DNA from: Arachidicoccus soli
GTDB lineage: Bacteria > Bacteroidota > Bacteroidia > Chitinophagales > Chitinophagaceae
Direction of reading: 5' to 3'
NCBI RefSeq assembly: GCF_003600625.1
Contig: NZ_CP032489.1
Coordinates: 3,348,001-3,412,000, forward strand
Length of the DNA stretch: 64,000 bases
Shown here: one piece after another, positions 35,031 through 44,851 of the stretch
Layout of the letters: every line of letters starts with the position of its first letter
How positions within the stretch are numbered: the first letter of the stretch is position 1
Position numbers and translations under genes: made by a program
Notes under the pieces: model-generated
What the model saw: only the letters and a program-made list of their open reading frames with translations
Told to the model about the DNA's origin: nothing
Database searches by the model: none

Positions 35031-38000
35031 TTGAAAAAAGCACTCCGCATAATATTTAAGCTAATTCTATGGATCATCGTAAGTATCGTTTTGCTTGTGG
35101 TGCTTCTTGCCGTGTTGATTCAAATTCCCAGCGTTCAGAACTTTGCCAAAAACAAAGCCGTTTCTTATTTAGAAAACAAAATACATACGCCCGTTTCTAT
35201 TGAGCACATAAGCTTGGATTTACCTAAATCTTTGGAAATTGATAGGGTATTTTTTTCAGACCAGTCAAAAGATACTTTGTTGTATGGCGAAAAATTGAAA
35301 GTCGGTTTTGACTTATTTAAGCTCTTCAAAAAGCAGTTGATCATTAATGCAATAGACCTGCAAGGCATTACCACACATATTTCACGAAGCGCCGACAGTG
35401 TATTTAATTTCGATTATATTATTCATGCTTTTGCCAGCAAAAACACAACACAACAATCAAAAGACAGCTCCTCATCTTTCAAAATTTCTTTGGACAAAAT
35501 TAATCTCGATAAAATATCTGTGGTTTTTAATGATTCCATTTCGGGTAACAATGCAAAACTATTTCTCGGTCATTTTAATACCCGTGTAAAAGAGTTTGAC
35601 ATAAACACCATGCATTTTTCAGTACCAAAAATTAATTTGTCCGATGTTAATTTACAATTGCAACAATTTAAAACACCTGCTAACCAAACTGCCGCAAATG
35701 ATACAGTAGCAAGCCAACCTTTAAACTTCCATTTGAGTTTAGGGGGTATTGATTTATCAAAAATAAATGTGGCTTATGCAAGTCCGGAAATGACTGCGAA
35801 TATACAGCTCAATCAATTGCTTTTGGCTTTTGATAAACTAGATTTTATCCATCAAAAAATTGCCATCAATAACATTTCATTAGATAGCACTAATGCAAAA
35901 GTTATATTGAAAAAGCCAGAAAAAACAAAAGAAATTATAGTAAAAACTGCAAAGAAAATAGATACCCTCATATCTGTTTCCCAAAGCATGCCTTGGGCAA
36001 TAGAAGTGAAAAAAATCGCTATCCATCACAACAATTTTCAATTTGATAATGAAGCAGAAAAGTCAATTTCAAAAGGGCTTGACTATAATCATCTAAATAT
36101 TAAAGACTTTAATTTAGGCATTCATAATCTTGTTTACGAAACAGATTCATCATCGGGGGTTATAGACCATCTCAACTTTTCAGAGAAAAGTGGCTTAACT
36201 CTAAAAGAATTAAAAACCAATTTCTTTTATGGGCCTAAGGGCGCTTATCTTAAAAAATTACACTTACAAACCCCGAATAGCAGCATTCAACAATCAGCAA
36301 TTATAAGCTATCCTTCACTGAATGCTGTTTCAAAAAATATTGGATTACTTGGTTTAAATGTCGATTTAAAAAATTGTCAATTAGCAGTAAAAGACGTACT
36401 ACTCTTAGCGCCATTTTTATCGAAATATCCGGAGATAAATAATTATGCCAATAGCATTATCAAAATCAATAGTAAGATTAATGGGCTGGTAAACGACTTA
36501 CATATCAAACACCTAGAAATCAGTGGCATTGGCCATACAAATATTGCTGCTGATGCTTATATGAAAGGCTTACCCAATGCGAGTAAAGCCTATATGGATA
36601 TTGATTTAAAAGTTCTTAATACTACAAGAAGAGATTTGCTAACAATGATGCCGAAGGGCTCCATACCATCCAACATTTCCATTCCCAATTCTATCCATGC
36701 GGCTGGAAATTTTAAAGGAACCATTGCACAATTTGTAACGGCGCTTACATTAAAAACCAACGAAGGAAATTTGAATGTAAAAGCCACTATTGATAAAAGA
36801 CAAAAAGATAAGGAAAAGTATTCCGCTAATGTAGTTGCACAAAGTATAAACTTAGGCAACATCATAAAGCAACCCAAAAAAATTGGCAAGGTTTCTCTAA
36901 ACATGCATATAAAAGGCACTTCATTCAACCCTAAAAAAGCCAGCCTTGCACTAAAAGGTAAAGTAGAACAAGCAGACATATACGGATACAATTATCAGAA
37001 CTTAAATTTAATAGGGTCAGCATCACAAGGCGCTTATACTATAAATGCGAATATGGAAGATAGCAACTTGCATTTTAATATTGATGGCAATGCAGATTTA
37101 AGTAAACAATATCCTTCGGTAAAAACCGCTATAATTATTGACAGTATTAATTTTCAAGCATTACACTTATCAAAAGCACCACGATATTTCCATGGAAAAA
37201 TCGATGCCGACTTCCCTATTGCTGATATAGATTCTTTGAACGGAAATCTTACAGCCTCCAATCTACTTTTTGTAGATCAAGGCAAGCGCTTTGTGATTGA
37301 TTCTATGCAGTTAAAATCGGTTTATATAAATGATACGGGCCTGATTCAATTGAATAGTCCTATTGCAAATGCAATGTTTTCAGGTAAATATAAGCTATCG
37401 AAAATTAGCGGTACATTTTCCCGGCTTCTTAAAAAATATTTCAATACTGATCTTGCAGATTCTAGTAAAAATCAAATAGTAAAGGATTCTGCAAAAAACC
37501 TAAAGGATTCCAACGCAGATCTGGATGCGCGTTTTTACGCATCCGTTGTAAAGACACCTTTGCTCAGTGCTCTTCTACCCGACCTAAAAAGATTAGACAC
37601 CTTAGAATTAAAAGGAGATATTACCAACAATAATATCACGCTTGATGCAAACTTGCCAAATGCTGTTTATGGAACAGACACTGTTTCCAATTTATCCTTA
37701 AATATACATACTGCCGACGCGCTTTATTATCGGCTCAATGCTGACATAATTAAAGTGGGTTCTTCCTTACAATTGCTTTATCCATCACTAAATGGATATG
37801 CGCTCAACAATCATTTAAAAACCAGTTTGATTCTAAGAGATAGTAATAAAAAAGAATATTATCATATTGGATTAAATACAGCAATTGATTCAGGCAAATA
37901 CCTATTTAGTTTAATTCCTGATGGCTTAATGCTCGATTATGCAAAGTGGAATGTAGCAAATGACAATAGCATTCAGTATGGGAAAAATGGTATTTTAATA

Positions 38001-40094
38001 CATAATTTCAACATCTCAAATGGCAACCAGAATTTAGTAATCAATAGTAACCCGCAAGAAAATAATGCACCAATTGCTATTAAATTGTCCAACTTCAAAA
38101 TTGAGACTCTCACTAAAATGTTGAAACAGGATTCTTTATTGGTCGGAGGTACCATCAACGGAAATATCGTGGCAGACAGCCTTGCAGGAAATTATAAATT
38201 TAATTCAGATTTAAATATCAGCAATTTCAACTTCAGAGCAGATACGATTGGTGATATTGCCATTAAAGTAAATAATGAATCAAAAAATGTCTTAAAAACC
38301 AATGTGAACATTTCAGGTAATGGCAATCAAATAAACTTAGATGGTTTATACTATTTAGCGCCGGAAAGTAAGTTTGATGGAGATTTAAACATTGCCAAAC
38401 TCAATATGAAGAGCATCGAAGGGCTCACCTTCGGAAGTCTTAGAAATACTTCTGGCTACATCAACGGTGATTTAAAAATTTCCGGGACAACTGCTCAGCC
38501 TTCCATTAAAGGTGATTTGCATTTCAAGAAAGTTGGTTTCAATGTAGCAATGCTGAATTCATATTACAGTCTTCCTAATGAAACGATTAGCTTTAATGAT
38601 CAGGGAATTACCTTCAACAAGGTAAAATTATTTGATTCTACAGGCAATAAAGCCACGATTGATGGCATCATCAGAACGACTGATTATTCCAAATATGGAT
38701 TCGACTTGAGTTTGCGCGCAAAAGATTTTAGAGTTATCAATTCCACCGCCGAAGACAACCCCTTCTATTATGGAAAATTATTTGTGAATGCTAATTTCAA
38801 AATCAACGGAGACTTAACTCAACCTAAAATAAATGGCACATTGGGTGTCAATGATAAAACAAATCTGACCGTCGTACTTCCTTCCGATGATCCTTCTATT
38901 GAAGACAGAAAGGGCGTTGTGGAATTTATTGATAAAAATAGCAAACCCCCACTGGATTCTATTTTCCTCGCGCATCAATTAGATTCTCTTAAAAATTCAG
39001 AAGTAAAAGGTTTTGATATCAACGCGACTATCAATATTCAAAAAAATGCCGCTTTCACAGTTGTAATAGACCCACGCAATGGAGATAAAGTTTACTTAAA
39101 AGGTGAAGGACATTTAAACGGTGGTATTGACCCTAGTGGCAAAACAAATCTTACAGGAACTTACGAGGTAAATGAAGGCTCCTACAATTTGACTTATGCA
39201 ACTGTAAAAAGAGAATTCAATTTCCAAAAAGGAAGTAGCATAGTTTGGACGGGTGATCCTACAACTGCTAATTTGAATTTTACCGCTGTCTATGTCGCCA
39301 AAGTTCCGCCAATCGACTTAGTAGAAAGTCAATTAGGGCCCAATGAAAATGCTACGCAATACAAAGAAAAATTACCTTTTCATGTAGAATTGATACTGAA
39401 AAATGAATTACTAAAACCAGATATCAGTTTTGATATCATTTTGCCAGACAGTACTTATACGCTCGCTTCCGGCGCTATTAGTGTAATCAATAACCGTCTG
39501 GCGCAGGTACGCAGGGATCCAAACGAAATGAATAAACAGGTTTTGGGCGTATTGGTACTTGGACATTTTATAGGAGATAACCCTTTGGAAAGCAGCGGTG
39601 GAAATGCAGGGTTAGAAGGAGCTATCAGAAATAGTGTAAGCAGCCTGTTGAGTGACCAATTAAATCGCTTGGCGAATAACTTAGTCACAGGGGTTGACCT
39701 AGATTTTGGTTTAACCTCGGGAGAAGATTACTCTTCCGGAACAGCGACCAACAGAACCGATTTAAATGTGGGTATTTCAAAAAAATTCCTCAATGACAGG
39801 TTAACCGTAAGTGTGGGAAATAATTTCAATTTAGAAGGCGCACAAGCAGGGGAAAAAGCAACGAATATTGCAGGGAATGTTTCCGTAAATTACAAGCTGA
39901 GTCGTGATGGAAGATATTTGCTGCGCGCTTATCGCAGAGACAGGTTTATTGTTATTCAGGGGCAGATTATAGAAACAGGACTTGGCTTTACCTTAACTGT
40001 AGATTATAATAAATTTAAAGAGGTTTTTCAAAGAGAGGAAAAGAATAAAAAAAAGGAAAGGAAAGCAAAAAAAATCTACTTATTAGATGAATAA
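35031..40094 (+). CDS. tamB: Translocation/assembly module TamB (DUF490)
   Basis: TamB spans the periplasm and helps move lipids or assemble outer-membrane proteins with a TamA partner. The 1687-residue protein has one N-terminal membrane helix (residues 8-31, LILWIIVSIVLLVVLLAVLI). A very long repetitive beta region follows, whose short strands alternate with Asn/Lys turns, as in AsmA-like bridge proteins. The C-terminal DUF490 domain shows GTYEVNEGSYNLTYATVKRE and LGVLVLGHFIGDNPLES. The start is TTG at 35031, with no in-frame ATG close by. Its last 8 bases overlap the next gene. Confidence 0.93.
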   Translation: MKKALRIIFKLILWIIVSIVLLVVLLAVLIQIPSVQNFAKNKAVSYLENKIHTPVSIEHISLDLPKSLEIDRVFFSDQSKDTLLYGEKLKVGFDLFKLFKKQLIINAIDLQGITTHISRSADSVFNFDYIIHAFASKNTTQQSKDSSSSFKISLDKINLDKISVVFNDSISGNNAKLFLGHFNTRVKEFDINTMHFSVPKINLSDVNLQLQQFKTPANQTAANDTVASQPLNFHLSLGGIDLSKINVAYASPEMTANIQLNQLLLAFDKLDFIHQKIAINNISLDSTNAKVILKKPEKTKEIIVKTAKKIDTLISVSQSMPWAIEVKKIAIHHNNFQFDNEAEKSISKGLDYNHLNIKDFNLGIHNLVYETDSSSGVIDHLNFSEKSGLTLKELKTNFFYGPKGAYLKKLHLQTPNSSIQQSAIISYPSLNAVSKNIGLLGLNVDLKNCQLAVKDVLLLAPFLSKYPEINNYANSIIKINSKINGLVNDLHIKHLEISGIGHTNIAADAYMKGLPNASKAYMDIDLKVLNTTRRDLLTMMPKGSIPSNISIPNSIHAAGNFKGTIAQFVTALTLKTNEGNLNVKATIDKRQKDKEKYSANVVAQSINLGNIIKQPKKIGKVSLNMHIKGTSFNPKKASLALKGKVEQADIYGYNYQNLNLIGSASQGAYTINANMEDSNLHFNIDGNADLSKQYPSVKTAIIIDSINFQALHLSKAPRYFHGKIDADFPIADIDSLNGNLTASNLLFVDQGKRFVIDSMQLKSVYINDTGLIQLNSPIANAMFSGKYKLSKISGTFSRLLKKYFNTDLADSSKNQIVKDSAKNLKDSNADLDARFYASVVKTPLLSALLPDLKRLDTLELKGDITNNNITLDANLPNAVYGTDTVSNLSLNIHTADALYYRLNADIIKVGSSLQLLYPSLNGYALNNHLKTSLILRDSNKKEYYHIGLNTAIDSGKYLFSLIPDGLMLDYAKWNVANDNSIQYGKNGILIHNFNISNGNQNLVINSNPQENNAPIAIKLSNFKIETLTKMLKQDSLLVGGTINGNIVADSLAGNYKFNSDLNISNFNFRADTIGDIAIKVNNESKNVLKTNVNISGNGNQINLDGLYYLAPESKFDGDLNIAKLNMKSIEGLTFGSLRNTSGYINGDLKISGTTAQPSIKGDLHFKKVGFNVAMLNSYYSLPNETISFNDQGITFNKVKLFDSTGNKATIDGIIRTTDYSKYGFDLSLRAKDFRVINSTAEDNPFYYGKLFVNANFKINGDLTQPKINGTLGVNDKTNLTVVLPSDDPSIEDRKGVVEFIDKNSKPPLDSIFLAHQLDSLKNSEVKGFDINATINIQKNAAFTVVIDPRNGDKVYLKGEGHLNGGIDPSGKTNLTGTYEVNEGSYNLTYATVKREFNFQKGSSIVWTGDPTTANLNFTAVYVAKVPPIDLVESQLGPNENATQYKEKLPFHVELILKNELLKPDISFDIILPDSTYTLASGAISVINNRLAQVRRDPNEMNKQVLGVLVLGHFIGDNPLESSGGNAGLEGAIRNSVSSLLSDQLNRLANNLVTGVDLDFGLTSGEDYSSGTATNRTDLNVGISKKFLNDRLTVSVGNNFNLEGAQAGEKATNIAGNVSVNYKLSRDGRYLLRAYRRDRFIVIQGQIIETGLGFTLTVDYNKFKEVFQREEKNKKKERKAKKIYLLDE

Positions 40095-42384
40095 AAAAAT
40101 AATACACCTATTGATTTTAGCATTTTTTTTTGCTGCTTGTAGTAATACTAAATATCTACATGGTGAAGAAAAATTGTATACCGGCGCCCATATAAAAATT
40201 GAAAAAGACAAATCTCTTTCTTCTTATGAAAAAAAATCTATAAAAGAAGAGATGAGTGCATTGCTGTTACCAAAACCAAATGCTTCTTTTTTAGGGCTTA
40301 GGATAAAATTATTTATTTATAACAAAACTCAAACGGCAAAAACGAAAGGCATCAAACATTGGCTGAACAAGAAGTTTGGAGAGCCTCCGGTTTTATTAAG
40401 TTCAGTTGACATACATAAAAACACGGAGATTTTACAAAATAGACTACAAAACGAAAGCTATTTTAATGCGAATGTTTTGGGTGACACTATTCAAAAGAAG
40501 AAGACCGGTTCTGCTATTTATACCATTCAGACTGGCGACAGTTACATCATTGATAGTGTAATCTTTCCAAAACCCGGAAATGATAGCATATTGACGGCTA
40601 TTGCAAAAGCTTCTCGAAGAACTCTCTTAAAAAAAGGCAATAAATATAATCTGGATATCATCAAAAATGAACGTATCAGGATTGATTCCCGCTTAAAAAA
40701 TAAGGGCTTTTATTATTTTTCTCCGGATGATATTTTGATGCGCGTTGATAGCACTAAGGGTAATCACCAGGTAGATATTTATGTTACACTTAAAAATACA
40801 ACTCCCGAAAAAGCAACCAAAATTTATCGAATCAATAATATTTATGTCTATCCGCATTATTCATTACGCGACACTTCCAAAAATCTGCAAGATGCCAAAT
40901 TTTATAAATGGTATTATGTAGTCGATTCTTCACAAACTATACGCCCTATTGCATTTGAAAATACAGTGCAACTGCGTCCTGATGAAGTCTACAGCCGTGT
41001 CAAACACAATAATTCATTAAATCGATTTATAAATTTAGGCCCCTATAAATTTGTAAAAAATACTTTCCAAGAAGTGAACAAAGATTCGGCGAAATTGGAC
41101 GCCTACTATTTCTTGACTCCTTACAAAACAAAATCATTACAGTTAGATGTTTTGGGAAGAACTACTTCAGCCAATTATGCCGGGTCGCAAATAAATATTA
41201 ACTGGAACAATCGAAATGCTTTCAAAGGAGCGGAAGCTTTGTCGGTTACTTTATTCGGTAGTACGGATGTGCAATTTGGCGGACAAAATAATGGATACAA
41301 CGTTTATCAGGCAGGTATACAAACATCCATATCCTGGCCAAGGTTTATCAGCCCATTTAATTTTAAGGCTGATAATGCATATATTCCCCATACCAATCTT
41401 ACACTTGGTTATTCTTTCAACAAAAGAATAAAATTATACACGCTCAATTCTTTCACCGGATCTTTTGGTTACCAGTGGCGCGAGAATCCTGAGCGCACAC
41501 ATGAATTAAATCTATTAAACATTACTTATGTAGATGCTGCAAATATCTCGCAACTTTATAAAGATAGTATCGCATCGAGCCAAAATCCAACCTTGGCACA
41601 TGTTATTGATAAGCAGTTTACTTTTGGACCAAGTTATAGCTATACCGTAACCAATACAGCAAAAAATTACAAACGCAACACTTATTATTTCAATGGGAAA
41701 GTAGATTTATCCGCAAATATTTATGGTATTGCCTCGGGTGCTAACATAGAAAAAGGAAAAATTAAAACTTTATTTGGCCAGCCGTTTGATCAGTTCGTAA
41801 AACTACAAACGGAGTACAGATATTATCATAAGATTGGTCCTAAAAGTTCAGTTGCCGGAAGAATATTTTTGGGTGCCGGGCTCCCCTATGGCAATTCAAA
41901 CGTATTACCTTATAGCGACCAGTTTTTCATCGGAGGATCTAATAGCTTAAGAGGTTTCCGGGCTAGGGCACTGGGGCCCGGTATATATTATGCTGGTGAC
42001 CCAAATGTGAATGGCAATTTTTATCCGGATGAATCAGGTGATGTCAAAATGGAAGCCAATCTCGAATACCGTCCACATCTGTTCAGCATTGTTCATGGCG
42101 CTTTGTTTGCAGATGCAGGCAATATTTGGCTGTATCATAGTAATGCAAATCAGCCCGGAGCTGAATTTACCAACCACTTCATCAGTCAATTGGCAGCTGA
42201 TATGGGTGCAGGCCTGAGAATAGATGCAACTGTTTTAATATTAAGAATAGATTTGGGTATTCCCATCCGCAAGCCATGGTTACCGGAAGGACAGAGATGG
42301 GTTTTTAATCAAATAGATTTTGGAAGTAGCCAATGGAGAAAGAATAACCTCATTTTAAACATCGCTATTGGCTATCCTTTTTAA
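40087..42384 (+). CDS. TamA/BamA-family outer-membrane lipoprotein (TamL-like)
   Basis: This 765-residue Omp85 protein partners TamB. The signal ends in a lipobox (FFFAACSNTKYLHGEEKLY, Cys18), so this beta barrel is also lipidated, a feature of Bacteroidota TamL. POTRA-like domains (about 25-330) precede the 16-strand barrel, which begins near LDVLGRTTSANYAGSQ. The lid-lock region is FFIGGSNSLRGFRARALGPG, and the last strand (NLILNIAIGYPF) ends in Phe, as expected for an outer-membrane protein. The start codon lies 8 bases before the end of tamB, so translation is coupled. Confidence 0.93.
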   Translation: MNKKIIHLLILAFFFAACSNTKYLHGEEKLYTGAHIKIEKDKSLSSYEKKSIKEEMSALLLPKPNASFLGLRIKLFIYNKTQTAKTKGIKHWLNKKFGEPPVLLSSVDIHKNTEILQNRLQNESYFNANVLGDTIQKKKTGSAIYTIQTGDSYIIDSVIFPKPGNDSILTAIAKASRRTLLKKGNKYNLDIIKNERIRIDSRLKNKGFYYFSPDDILMRVDSTKGNHQVDIYVTLKNTTPEKATKIYRINNIYVYPHYSLRDTSKNLQDAKFYKWYYVVDSSQTIRPIAFENTVQLRPDEVYSRVKHNNSLNRFINLGPYKFVKNTFQEVNKDSAKLDAYYFLTPYKTKSLQLDVLGRTTSANYAGSQININWNNRNAFKGAEALSVTLFGSTDVQFGGQNNGYNVYQAGIQTSISWPRFISPFNFKADNAYIPHTNLTLGYSFNKRIKLYTLNSFTGSFGYQWRENPERTHELNLLNITYVDAANISQLYKDSIASSQNPTLAHVIDKQFTFGPSYSYTVTNTAKNYKRNTYYFNGKVDLSANIYGIASGANIEKGKIKTLFGQPFDQFVKLQTEYRYYHKIGPKSSVAGRIFLGAGLPYGNSNVLPYSDQFFIGGSNSLRGFRARALGPGIYYAGDPNVNGNFYPDESGDVKMEANLEYRPHLFSIVHGALFADAGNIWLYHSNANQPGAEFTNHFISQLAADMGAGLRIDATVLILRIDLGIPIRKPWLPEGQRWVFNQIDFGSSQWRKNNLILNIAIGYPF

Positions 42385-42470
42385 GCAACTATTTTTATGG
42401 AATAGTTATTGTGTTGGTAGAGTAGATTTCTCAATTATTAGTTGCCATTCATACATAAAAAAATTAAGCC

Positions 42471-42635
42471 ATGAAATACTTAGTACAATTTAACCAACAT
42501 CCTTATTGGGATCTATATCCCGAACAATTCGAACTGGTAAAAGAAGTTATAACGGAACGTATAGAAAAGCAAACTATCAATAATATCAACGAAGGTGAAA
42601 CTTTATCTATCTTTTTAACCCACATTGCAGGCTAA
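42471..42635 (+). CDS. Small hypothetical protein
   Basis: This 54-codon frame (MKYLVQFNQHPYWDLYPEQF at the start) has a plausible composition, an ATG preceded by an A-rich stretch and a TAA stop. It lies between tamL and the transposase gene. No domain was recognised. It may be a real small protein or the remaining head of a gene broken when the insertion sequence arrived; the gene tail beyond the transposase (44685-44798) cannot be joined to it in a simple way. Confidence 0.4.
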   Translation: MKYLVQFNQHPYWDLYPEQFELVKEVITERIEKQTINNINEGETLSIFLTHIAG

Positions 42636-42746
42636 CAAATGTTATCATGTTAAAAAGGTCGTTGATTTAGTTAAATATTAATTATATAATTATTTCAATA
42701 ATTCGTAAATATTTTATTATCAATATGTATAAAATTGAAAATCCGT

Positions 42747-44627
42747 TGTAGTCCCACAGGTCTCACTGTATTTTTAGTGATGGGTAGCCTATCTTCGTAT
42801 GGATGTTTTTAAAGATCGCCTATAAACGAATAAGAGCAACCGGAGAGGAAGAAAAAACTTACCGGTTAGTGGAGAGCTATCGTTATATGGACCGTGTTCG
42901 TCATGAAATAATTTTACATCTGGGAAAGCTGGAAGAATTAGAAACACCTGAGCAAAAAAGGGACATGGCTATACGTATCAATACGCTGATGCGACAGTAT
43001 CATCGTAAGGAGCTTGATTTGTTTAAGCATGAAGATCCACAAGTAGAAATATTAGCCCAGAAATTTTTCAAAGAGATCCTTGAAAAGCAGCGTGTAGACA
43101 CAGCTTCAGGCAAGTCTCGTCTGGTCATAGACGAGCACAGTGTCAAAAACAAGGATGTTCGGGAAGTAGGCACAGAATGGCTGTGTAAGCAGGCCTTGGA
43201 TCAGCTAGGGCTTTGCTCTTTCTTACAACATCAAGGGTGGGAGGAAGAAAAAATACAATTGGCTTATACACATATCATCAGCCGGTGCGCTTATCCTGCA
43301 TCCGAACTGAGGACCAGCGAATGGATCCGGCAGAACTCCTCCATTTGCGAGGTCACAGGTTATCCCATAAGTAAAGTCACCAAGGATAAGCTATACCACA
43401 TTACCAAGGAGCTTTACAACATTAAAGAAGCCCTGGAAAAGCACCTAAGTTATCGCACCAGTGAGCTTTTTGATCTGGAGGATGAAATCATCCTTTATGA
43501 CCTAACGAACACGTATTATGAGGGCGCCATGCGCAGTAGCCAATTGGCTAAATTTGGGCGTAGTAAAGAAAAGCGCAGTGATGCCAAATTGGTGGTATTG
43601 GCATTGGTCGTGAACCTGGAAGGTTTCGTCAAATACTCTCAGATCTTTGAAGGCAATATGGCAGATAGCACCAGCCTGCAGAAGTTAATAGAGGACTTAT
43701 CCCTCAGGACGTCTTCTGCGCAGCGAAAACCCACGATCGTCATGGACGCCGGGATCGCTACTCAAAAGAACCTGGAACTTCTTAAGAGCAAAAAGTTTGA
43801 ATATATGTGCGTAGCAAGATCTAGCCTGAATAAATACACTATAGATACAGATAGTGATCCTGTTAAGATAGCGGACAAAAAAGGCCAACCCTTGACCCTG
43901 CAAAAAGTAAAAGTAGAGGGCAATACGGACACCTGGCTTCTTGTACATAGTGAAGCAAAGGCAGTGAAGGAATCCGGCATGAACAGTCGTTTCAGTCAGC
44001 GCTATGAACAAGGCCTGGAAAATATAAGGGCTAGCCTGACAAAGAAAAGTGGTGTCAAGAAACAGGAAAAGGTCAGTGAGCGGATAGGGCGGCTTAAAGC
44101 CAAATATCCAAGCATGAATAGATATTACGATATCCAACTAGCTATTGACGAAAATGGTATCGTAACGGAACTTACCTGGCAACAAAAGCCTGTGGAGAAA
44201 AAAGAGGGCCATTACCTGTTACGAACAACGCTTGATGAAAAACAGGAAGCCACGCAGTGGGCAGTGTATAATGCTATAAGGAACATTGAAGGCTCATTTC
44301 GTTGTTTGAAAAACGATCTGGATCTAAGACCCATCTTTCATAAAACAGATGAAGCCTCTATGGCACACCTGCATCTGGGTATCTTGGCTTACTGGACCGT
44401 TAATACACTCAGATATCAGCTTAAAGCGAAAGGCATCCAAAATGAATGGACCGACATCAGAAGAATTATGGATACCCAAAAACTGGTGACCACTACCATG
44501 GTCGATCAGTATGATCAGTTGATTACCATACGCCAATGTAGTGAACCGGAGGCTAAGGTTATGGAGATTTATACCGCATTAAATTACAAGCTCCAACCGT
44601 TCACTCGCAAAAAATCTGTAGTCCCAC
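42747..44627 (+). mobile_element. IS1634-like insertion sequence, ends unresolved
   Basis: The transposase gene at 42803 is accompanied by two identical 11-base direct copies of TGTAGTCCCAC, at 42747-42757 and 44617-44627. No convincing terminal inverted repeat was found around them. The right copy lies inside the last 22 codons of the transposase frame. The copies may be a target duplication, with the frame reading into the flank, or a sequence internal to both ends. The given limits are therefore provisional. GC content is higher than in the flanks. Confidence 0.6.
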
Positions 44628-44683
44628 TTTCTGAAAATCAAAAAATTGAAACGCCTGCTACTAGGGCTAAACGATCGGGTTAA
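42803..44683 (+). CDS. IS1634-family transposase
   Basis: This 626-residue DDE transposase of the IS4-like superfamily is apparently intact. The catalytic triad can be placed at Asp233 (EIILYDLTNTYYEG), Asp315 (PTIVMDAGIATQKN) and Glu496 (RNIEGSFRCLKNDLDLRP). The long insertion between the second Asp and the Glu, with the DLDLRPIFHK and HLHLGILAYW block after the Glu, is typical of IS1634. The frame has no internal stop, so the element may still move. The final 20 or so residues after FTRKKSVVP are unlike the usual short family ending and could come from target DNA. Confidence 0.88.
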   Translation: MFLKIAYKRIRATGEEEKTYRLVESYRYMDRVRHEIILHLGKLEELETPEQKRDMAIRINTLMRQYHRKELDLFKHEDPQVEILAQKFFKEILEKQRVDTASGKSRLVIDEHSVKNKDVREVGTEWLCKQALDQLGLCSFLQHQGWEEEKIQLAYTHIISRCAYPASELRTSEWIRQNSSICEVTGYPISKVTKDKLYHITKELYNIKEALEKHLSYRTSELFDLEDEIILYDLTNTYYEGAMRSSQLAKFGRSKEKRSDAKLVVLALVVNLEGFVKYSQIFEGNMADSTSLQKLIEDLSLRTSSAQRKPTIVMDAGIATQKNLELLKSKKFEYMCVARSSLNKYTIDTDSDPVKIADKKGQPLTLQKVKVEGNTDTWLLVHSEAKAVKESGMNSRFSQRYEQGLENIRASLTKKSGVKKQEKVSERIGRLKAKYPSMNRYYDIQLAIDENGIVTELTWQQKPVEKKEGHYLLRTTLDEKQEATQWAVYNAIRNIEGSFRCLKNDLDLRPIFHKTDEASMAHLHLGILAYWTVNTLRYQLKAKGIQNEWTDIRRIMDTQKLVTTTMVDQYDQLITIRQCSEPEAKVMEIYTALNYKLQPFTRKKSVVPLSENQKIETPATRAKRSG

Positions 44684-44684
44684 G

Positions 44685-44798
44685 TTGCAATGTGGGTTAA
44701 ACGATAAGGTTTATAATTTCAAAACGCATCTTACTAGTTCTGAAAGTCTTGTTTCTGGTGAGCAATATGCGATTGTAGATTTAGAATATTTGGAATAA
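44685..44798 (+). pseudogene. 3' fragment of an unidentified gene next to the insertion sequence
   Basis: An open frame without a start runs from the transposase end to TAA at 44796-44798; the last part reads KVYNFKTHLTSSESLVSG and ends IVDLEYLE. Codon use is gene-like, and a strong terminator follows six bases later, so this looks like the genuine end of a lost gene. Its upstream part is absent from the left side of the element, which points to a deletion linked to the insertion. The family was not recognised. Confidence 0.5.
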
Positions 44799-44802
44799 AA
44801 CT

Positions 44803-44837
44803 AAACAGGCAACCTGCATTCAGGTTGCCTGTTTTGT
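44803..44837. terminator. Bidirectional terminator between the gene remnant and the GH92 operon
   Basis: AAACAGGCAACCTG and CAGGTTGCCTGTTT form a 14-base perfect stem around a CATT loop. T-rich sequence follows on the plus strand, and TTAGTTTTATT follows on the minus strand. It lies 15 bases after the end of the minus-strand GH92 gene, so it probably also ends the large PUL transcript. Confidence 0.85.
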
Positions 44838-44851
44838 ATACTACTTTAGGT

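Noticed and set aside
43697-44137. 146-codon minus-strand frame inside the transposase gene
   Set aside because: It lies wholly opposite an intact transposase with a complete catalytic triad, so it is a shadow frame.
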